From contig CAZPQL010000028.1 of NCBI GenBank assembly GCA_964588725.1, positions 1 through 35,695 on the forward strand: 35,695 bases of DNA, read 5' to 3'. The notes under the pieces are model-generated. The model was not told where the DNA came from, did no database searches, and was given only the letters and a program-made list of their open reading frames with translations. Origin of the DNA: UBA5972 sp964588725. Lineage in GTDB: Bacteria; Pseudomonadota; Alphaproteobacteria; Rhodobacterales; Rhodobacteraceae. Below are positions 32,941-35,695 of this stretch, piece after piece (the stretch's first letter is position 1; each line of letters begins with the position of its first letter). The position numbers and the translations under genes are program-made.

Positions 32941-33203
32941 GCCAGTAGCGTATCAAAAGACACATCGCGGGCTGCAGGCGTTTTGTCTTGCACGATCACC
33001 TCGATCTCGGCGCGGTGCTCATAGTGGTATTGCAACGGCGACAACGTCACCTCCGGTGTGCCGGGGTCGGCATCGCGCAGGATCAGCAACCCGCCAGCGG
33101 GGATACGCACGGGCAGGATCGCACCGCGCAACACGGTTGCAGCATGCACGCTTTGCAGCGCCGCAAGCAGGGCTTGCAGGATGGTTTCGCGGGGTGTGGG
33201 CAT
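32941..33203 (-). pseudogene. Phage tail terminator-like gene, N-terminal fragment (copy A)
   Basis: From ATG 33203 the frame reads MPTPRETILQALLAAL, then AGGLLILRDADPGTPEV and SPLQYHYEHRAEIEV, the start of a small phage tail-completion protein found next to DUF6441 (sometimes misnamed acyl-CoA transferase). After SFDTLLA (about 32943) it runs into DUF6441 DNA in the wrong frame, so the C-terminal third is deleted. The fusion point is near 32940. Not expected to be functional. Confidence 0.68.
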
Positions 33204-33246
33204 CAATAGGAGCTTCCATGGGCTCTGGTGGAGCGTAACGTTCCAA

Positions 33247-34512
33247 TCAGGCCAGAGCCTTCTGAATTAATGGCCTGCAAGCAATCCAACCTTTCGTCAT
33301 CAAATCCAGCGCTGAAAGTGCATGCATACTGGGACATTTATCATACTCGAACGAAACCCCAATCTGGAACTGGAGGTTTGATTTCTTTATTTGAACCGCC
33401 TCGAAAAGTGCATCGATCCACTGTCGCTGTAATTTTGGGCCTTTACCATGTGATGGAAAAGCAGTGCGAAGATCGAATTCGAGGTTCGCATCAAGGATTG
33501 GGATAGATCTTTGTGACGGGTACCGGCGTTGGACGGCTCGCATAATAGGCCGGGCACCGGGTTCCTTTTCCAGGACATTCTCCATGTTTGCGAGGACTGC
33601 CTGGCAAAGAGTAGCAAAGCCGCCCGACCCCTCTGAGAGGAGGGCTTTCCGTGACAGAGTGCGCAGGCCATTGGGAAACGATACCATCGCTTCGGCTGAC
33701 CTCCGGCCCACCCCAAGTGTAAGGTGAGGGAACTTTGTGAAATTCTCTTCGCTTTCCGATGCGGAAAGGCGCAAAAAGTCCCAAACGCCGTCCGCCCCCC
33801 TGCCGGTAATAGCGCCACGCCCGTCAGCACAAGGATCCATTCCTAGTTGTTTGACAAGCCGCTGATCCTGCCGAAGTAATCGCATTGCGTTCTTGATGCG
33901 GTTTTTTGCCAGAGCGTAAGTGTACTCACCTTCGTTTGCAAAAAAGCCTGAAAATGAAGTAATTTTTAGAATGTTCAGTTTATCGTTTGCCAAGAGCTTC
34001 GCCTCCAGAATTTCAAAGTAATCTGCTGTCATTCCAGCCCATTCGACGGCTTGACGGTTTTCCGTGGCTTGGTGCCTTCGAAGCCAGCGATAAATGTCAA
34101 CCCAATGCAACTGACTCCAGCCATCAACATCAAGCTCTTCTTCATTGGCAACGATTGTAAAGAATTGCGCTTTCTCAAAGCCGTATTTCTCCGCTACACG
34201 ACGGTGTCCAACTAGCTGTGCTTGCGTCAGCTTTGCAGTAATCTTCGCCTCAAAAACCAACGCCCAGCCATCATCGTCGAAAATCCATGCATCAGGAATA
34301 TTTCGGGCTTCTATCTCACTGTCGGTGTATTCTCGCCCGCCCGGATACCCCTGAACTGAAATCATCAAATCGCTGACATTGGGTTCAGATTTGGTACAGC
34401 AAATATCCCTGACGAAACTGGTTAAAATCTTTCGATCTTGATCTAGCGCTGAAAACAGAGCGTGCGTCAGGCGATTCTCGGCCTGTGAGTATTGGTCAAA
34501 GATATTACGCAT
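33247..34512 (-). CDS. PD-(D/E)XK nuclease-like protein (candidate cargo/defence gene)
   Basis: This intact 421-residue gene starts at ATG 34512 with GAGAGG just upstream. N-terminal block: FDQYSQAENRLTHALFSAL. The nuclease-like core is IPDAWIFDDDGWALVFEAKITAKLTQAQLVGHRR: Asp in PDAW, then Glu and Lys in FEAK, the PD-(D/E)XK arrangement, near residues 73-104. The C-terminal 250 residues are unrecognised and have no visible known domain. Similar stand-alone proteins of unknown role occur sporadically in bacteria. GC content and codon use are lower than in the phage fragments that flank it on both sides, so it was probably carried in as prophage cargo. DNA cleavage and defence are inferred, not shown. 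Confidence 0.82.
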   Translation of the reverse strand: MRNIFDQYSQAENRLTHALFSALDQDRKILTSFVRDICCTKSEPNVSDLMISVQGYPGGREYTDSEIEARNIPDAWIFDDDGWALVFEAKITAKLTQAQLVGHRRVAEKYGFEKAQFFTIVANEEELDVDGWSQLHWVDIYRWLRRHQATENRQAVEWAGMTADYFEILEAKLLANDKLNILKITSFSGFFANEGEYTYALAKNRIKNAMRLLRQDQRLVKQLGMDPCADGRGAITGRGADGVWDFLRLSASESEENFTKFPHLTLGVGRRSAEAMVSFPNGLRTLSRKALLSEGSGGFATLCQAVLANMENVLEKEPGARPIMRAVQRRYPSQRSIPILDANLEFDLRTAFPSHGKGPKLQRQWIDALFEAVQIKKSNLQFQIGVSFEYDKCPSMHALSALDLMTKGWIACRPLIQKALA

Positions 34513-34584
34513 ATGCCTCTCGAAACGTTAAAGCCCTAGGATGGTCTCGACCGCCTACATGCCAAGCAGAATTTCTCATAATAT

Positions 34585-34990
34585 TCAAGTTCTTCCCGCC
34601 GTCCAATGCTCCACAATCAGCCCAGGCACAGACCCCGCCACCTTCTCTGCATCTCGCGCCAGATCGAGCCGCTTGCGCAGTTCCAGCTGTGGCACCAGCA
34701 GGAAGATCGGCGCGCTGACCTGTCCGCGCCCGGTCTTGGCGCGAGAGGCCACAGCCAGCCCCCGTGTGGTGATCCGCTCCTTTTCGGCCACCAGCAGGCT
34801 GGGACCATTGCGCCGATAGATGAACCGTAGCCGCATACCCCGTCGGCGCTCCCATTCTCCCGGTGTCAGGCGCGCACCGCGACGGCCCTTTCCGGCGGCC
34901 TCGGTTGGGATTGCCAGCCAGAACCCGGATTTCGAGCCGATCAGTGCACCGCGGTCATGGGCGTTGAGGATTTCCGGCGCGTTGCTCGTA
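34585..34990 (-). pseudogene. Phage DUF6441-like tail protein, C-terminal part (copy B)
   Basis: The minus strand reads NAPEILNAHDRGALIGSKSG, FWLAIPTEAAGKG, LTPGEWERRRGMRLRF, then RRNGPSLLVAE, SKTGRG-like RAKTGRGQV and the typical end LDLARDAEKVAGSVPGLIVEH. The C-terminal half is complete, the N-terminal half is missing: it joins directly to the tail-terminator fragment at about 34987 in another frame. An internal ATG at 34836 exists, but a functional product is unlikely. It supplies the C-terminal part that copy A lacks. Confidence 0.72.
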
Positions 34991-35170
34991 GTGGTATTGC
35001 AACGGCGACAGCGTCACCTCCGGCGTGCCGGGGTCGGCATCGCGCAGGATCACGAGGCCACCGACGGGCACGCGTTCGGGCAGTACCTCTTCACGCAGTA
35101 TGGTTGCACCGGATACGGCTTTGAGTGCTGCAAGTAGGGCTTGCAGGATGGTTTCTCGCGGTGTGGGCAT
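34987..35170 (-). pseudogene. Phage tail terminator-like gene, N-terminal fragment (copy B)
   Basis: From ATG 35170: MPTPRETILQALLAAL, then VGGLVILRDADPGTPEV and SPLQYHYEQ, clearly a paralogue of copy A but with many substitutions (for example KAVSGATILREEV in place of QSVHAATVLRGAI). It is cut after about 62 residues where it meets DUF6441 DNA. The divergence suggests two related prophages and not a recent duplication. Confidence 0.68.
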
Positions 35171-35243
35171 GGGCTAGCCTCACTTTCGCTAAGTGACTGT
35201 TAGGGCGCATTATTAACACAAAACGCGCAATCGGCACAGCAAA

Positions 35244-35266
35244 ACTGTGTACGTATTGTGTACAGT
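35244..35266. promoter_or_regulatory. Short inverted repeat upstream of the tail fragment
   Basis: ACTGTGTAC and GTGTACAGT flank a 5-nt centre (outer five bases pair perfectly). Together with the nearby TTGTGT this may be an operator or promoter part; no specific regulator is suggested. Confidence 0.3.
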
Positions 35267-35275
35267 GGTGATGGG

Positions 35276-35328
35276 ACTAGATGTAGTGTGGAGTTTGGCT
35301 AAATCGAGCAAAAACAACTAGATGTAGT
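35276..35328. promoter_or_regulatory. Pair of NrdR-box-like palindromes
   Basis: ACTAGATGTAGT occurs at 35276-35287 and 35317-35328, 41 bp (about four helical turns) apart. Read on the minus strand each contains CTACATCTAG, which keeps all strong positions of the NrdR box (CwAtATaTwG). NrdR boxes come in pairs before ribonucleotide reductase genes. No nrd gene is in the window; the promoter seems to be orphaned. Confidence 0.6.
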
Positions 35329-35376
35329 GGAGGCGAGTACCGGAATCGAACCGGTGTACACGGATTTGCAAGCCGC
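35328..35376 (-). other. 3' part of a tRNA-Cys gene (probable att site)
   Basis: On the minus strand, the anticodon loop TTGCAAA (anticodon GCA), the variable region, the T arm CCGGTTCGATTCCGG, the acceptor strand ACTCGCC and CCA are all present. The 5' half (acceptor GGCGAGT, D arm) is absent; the DNA beyond 35376 is unrelated. The last base pair of the anticodon stem is already mismatched (C where A is expected). This is the pattern left by an element that integrated into the 3' end of tRNA-Cys; by geometry the element lies on the right side. It cannot make a working tRNA. Confidence 0.75.
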
Positions 35377-35497
35377 CAGCGTTCCCCGATATTTCAAAGG
35401 GTTAGGGTGAAACCAAAGCCCGGACAAAGCCGGAACATAGGGGGAAACGTGAAACCGGATTTTGCGCGGGATTCTGGCAAGTTTGGCTCACTAATCG

Positions 35498-35695
35498 TTA
35501 TCTCCTGAAGAGCTCGATGTAGTCCTGAAAAATGAACAGGCGATTGCGGCGCTGGCCGGTGAATTCGATCAATACACCATGCTCCACCAAATCCGCGATC
35601 AGGGCCGATGCGGTGTTGGCGGTTGTCTGGGTCAGTTCGGTAACAGCCTTCACATCGACGACTGGTCTAGCATAGAGGAAACGCATGACCGCTTG
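35498..35695 (-). CDS. C-terminal winged-helix end of a Fic family protein (cut by window edge)
   Basis: The frame is open to the right edge and ends at 35498. The 65 or so visible residues (FLYARPVVDVKAVTELTQ, then LIADLVEHGVLIEFTG and RLFIFQDYIELF) match the C-terminal winged helix found after the catalytic domain in Fic proteins, which AMPylate target proteins. The HPFxxGNGR catalytic motif would be outside the window. It lies 120 nt from the tRNA-Cys fragment, in the part expected to belong to the integrated element. Other winged-helix proteins with this end are possible. Confidence 0.65.
   Translation of the reverse strand, partial: QAVMRFLYARPVVDVKAVTELTQTTANTASALIADLVEHGVLIEFTGQRRNRLFIFQDYIELFRR

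Noticed and set aside
35328..35376. Functional tRNA-Cys gene
   Set aside because: The D arm and 5' acceptor strand are missing and the anticodon stem is imperfect.

Overview
The window looks like chromosomal DNA of a Rhodobacterales (Roseobacter-type) alphaproteobacterium with moderately high GC. The inference rests on several traits: paired MerR regulators next to a large acyl-CoA dehydrogenase, a PstA with a long periplasmic insertion, a PhoR-like kinase without membrane segments, a small secreted protein upstream of lepA that is commonly seen in this order, serine-cycle genes, and phage debris of the kind found in its prophages.

Layout. 1-5941: an acyl-CoA dehydrogenase cut by the left edge, two MerR regulators around a palindromic operator candidate, two overlapping hotdog thioesterases, a MATE exporter, and a minus-strand DUF952-pyrD-arsC-like operon joined by stop/start overlaps. 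6001-12262: housekeeping and envelope genes (5'-nucleotidase, rpmB with promoter and terminator, a PCuAC-like copper chaperone, a membrane protein, a low-Mr phosphatase, small lipoproteins and secreted proteins). 12263-15566: lepA, then an AT-rich DUF3800 gene between GC-rich inverted repeats, which looks like a small acquired island.

15567-23100 is a compact serine-cycle cluster. On the minus strand are glycerate 2-kinase and malyl-CoA lyase. On the plus strand are a class V (serine-glyoxylate type) aminotransferase, both subunits of malate-CoA ligase and hydroxypyruvate reductase. Between the two arms lies a LuxR-type regulator whose receiver domain has lost most of the phosphorylation pocket. 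Together these enzymes turn serine plus glyoxylate into glycerate and 2-phosphoglycerate, activate malate to malyl-CoA, and split it to acetyl-CoA and glyoxylate. PEP carboxylase, enolase, malate dehydrogenase and glyA are not in the window.

25661-32334 is a complete phosphate regulon on the minus strand (phoR, pstS, pstC, pstA, pstB, phoU, phoB) with a clear three-repeat Pho box before pstS. It lies between two patches of prophage debris. On the left are a terminase-small-like fragment and a ParB/DNA-methyltransferase gene split by an apparent one-base frameshift. On the right are two decayed copies of a phage tail gene pair that flank an intact, lower-GC PD-(D/E)XK nuclease-like gene, a candidate phage-borne cargo or defence gene.

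The right end holds a pair of NrdR-box-like palindromes, directly followed by the 3' half of a tRNA-Cys gene without its 5' half (a probable att scar), and the C-terminal end of a Fic-type protein entering from the right edge.
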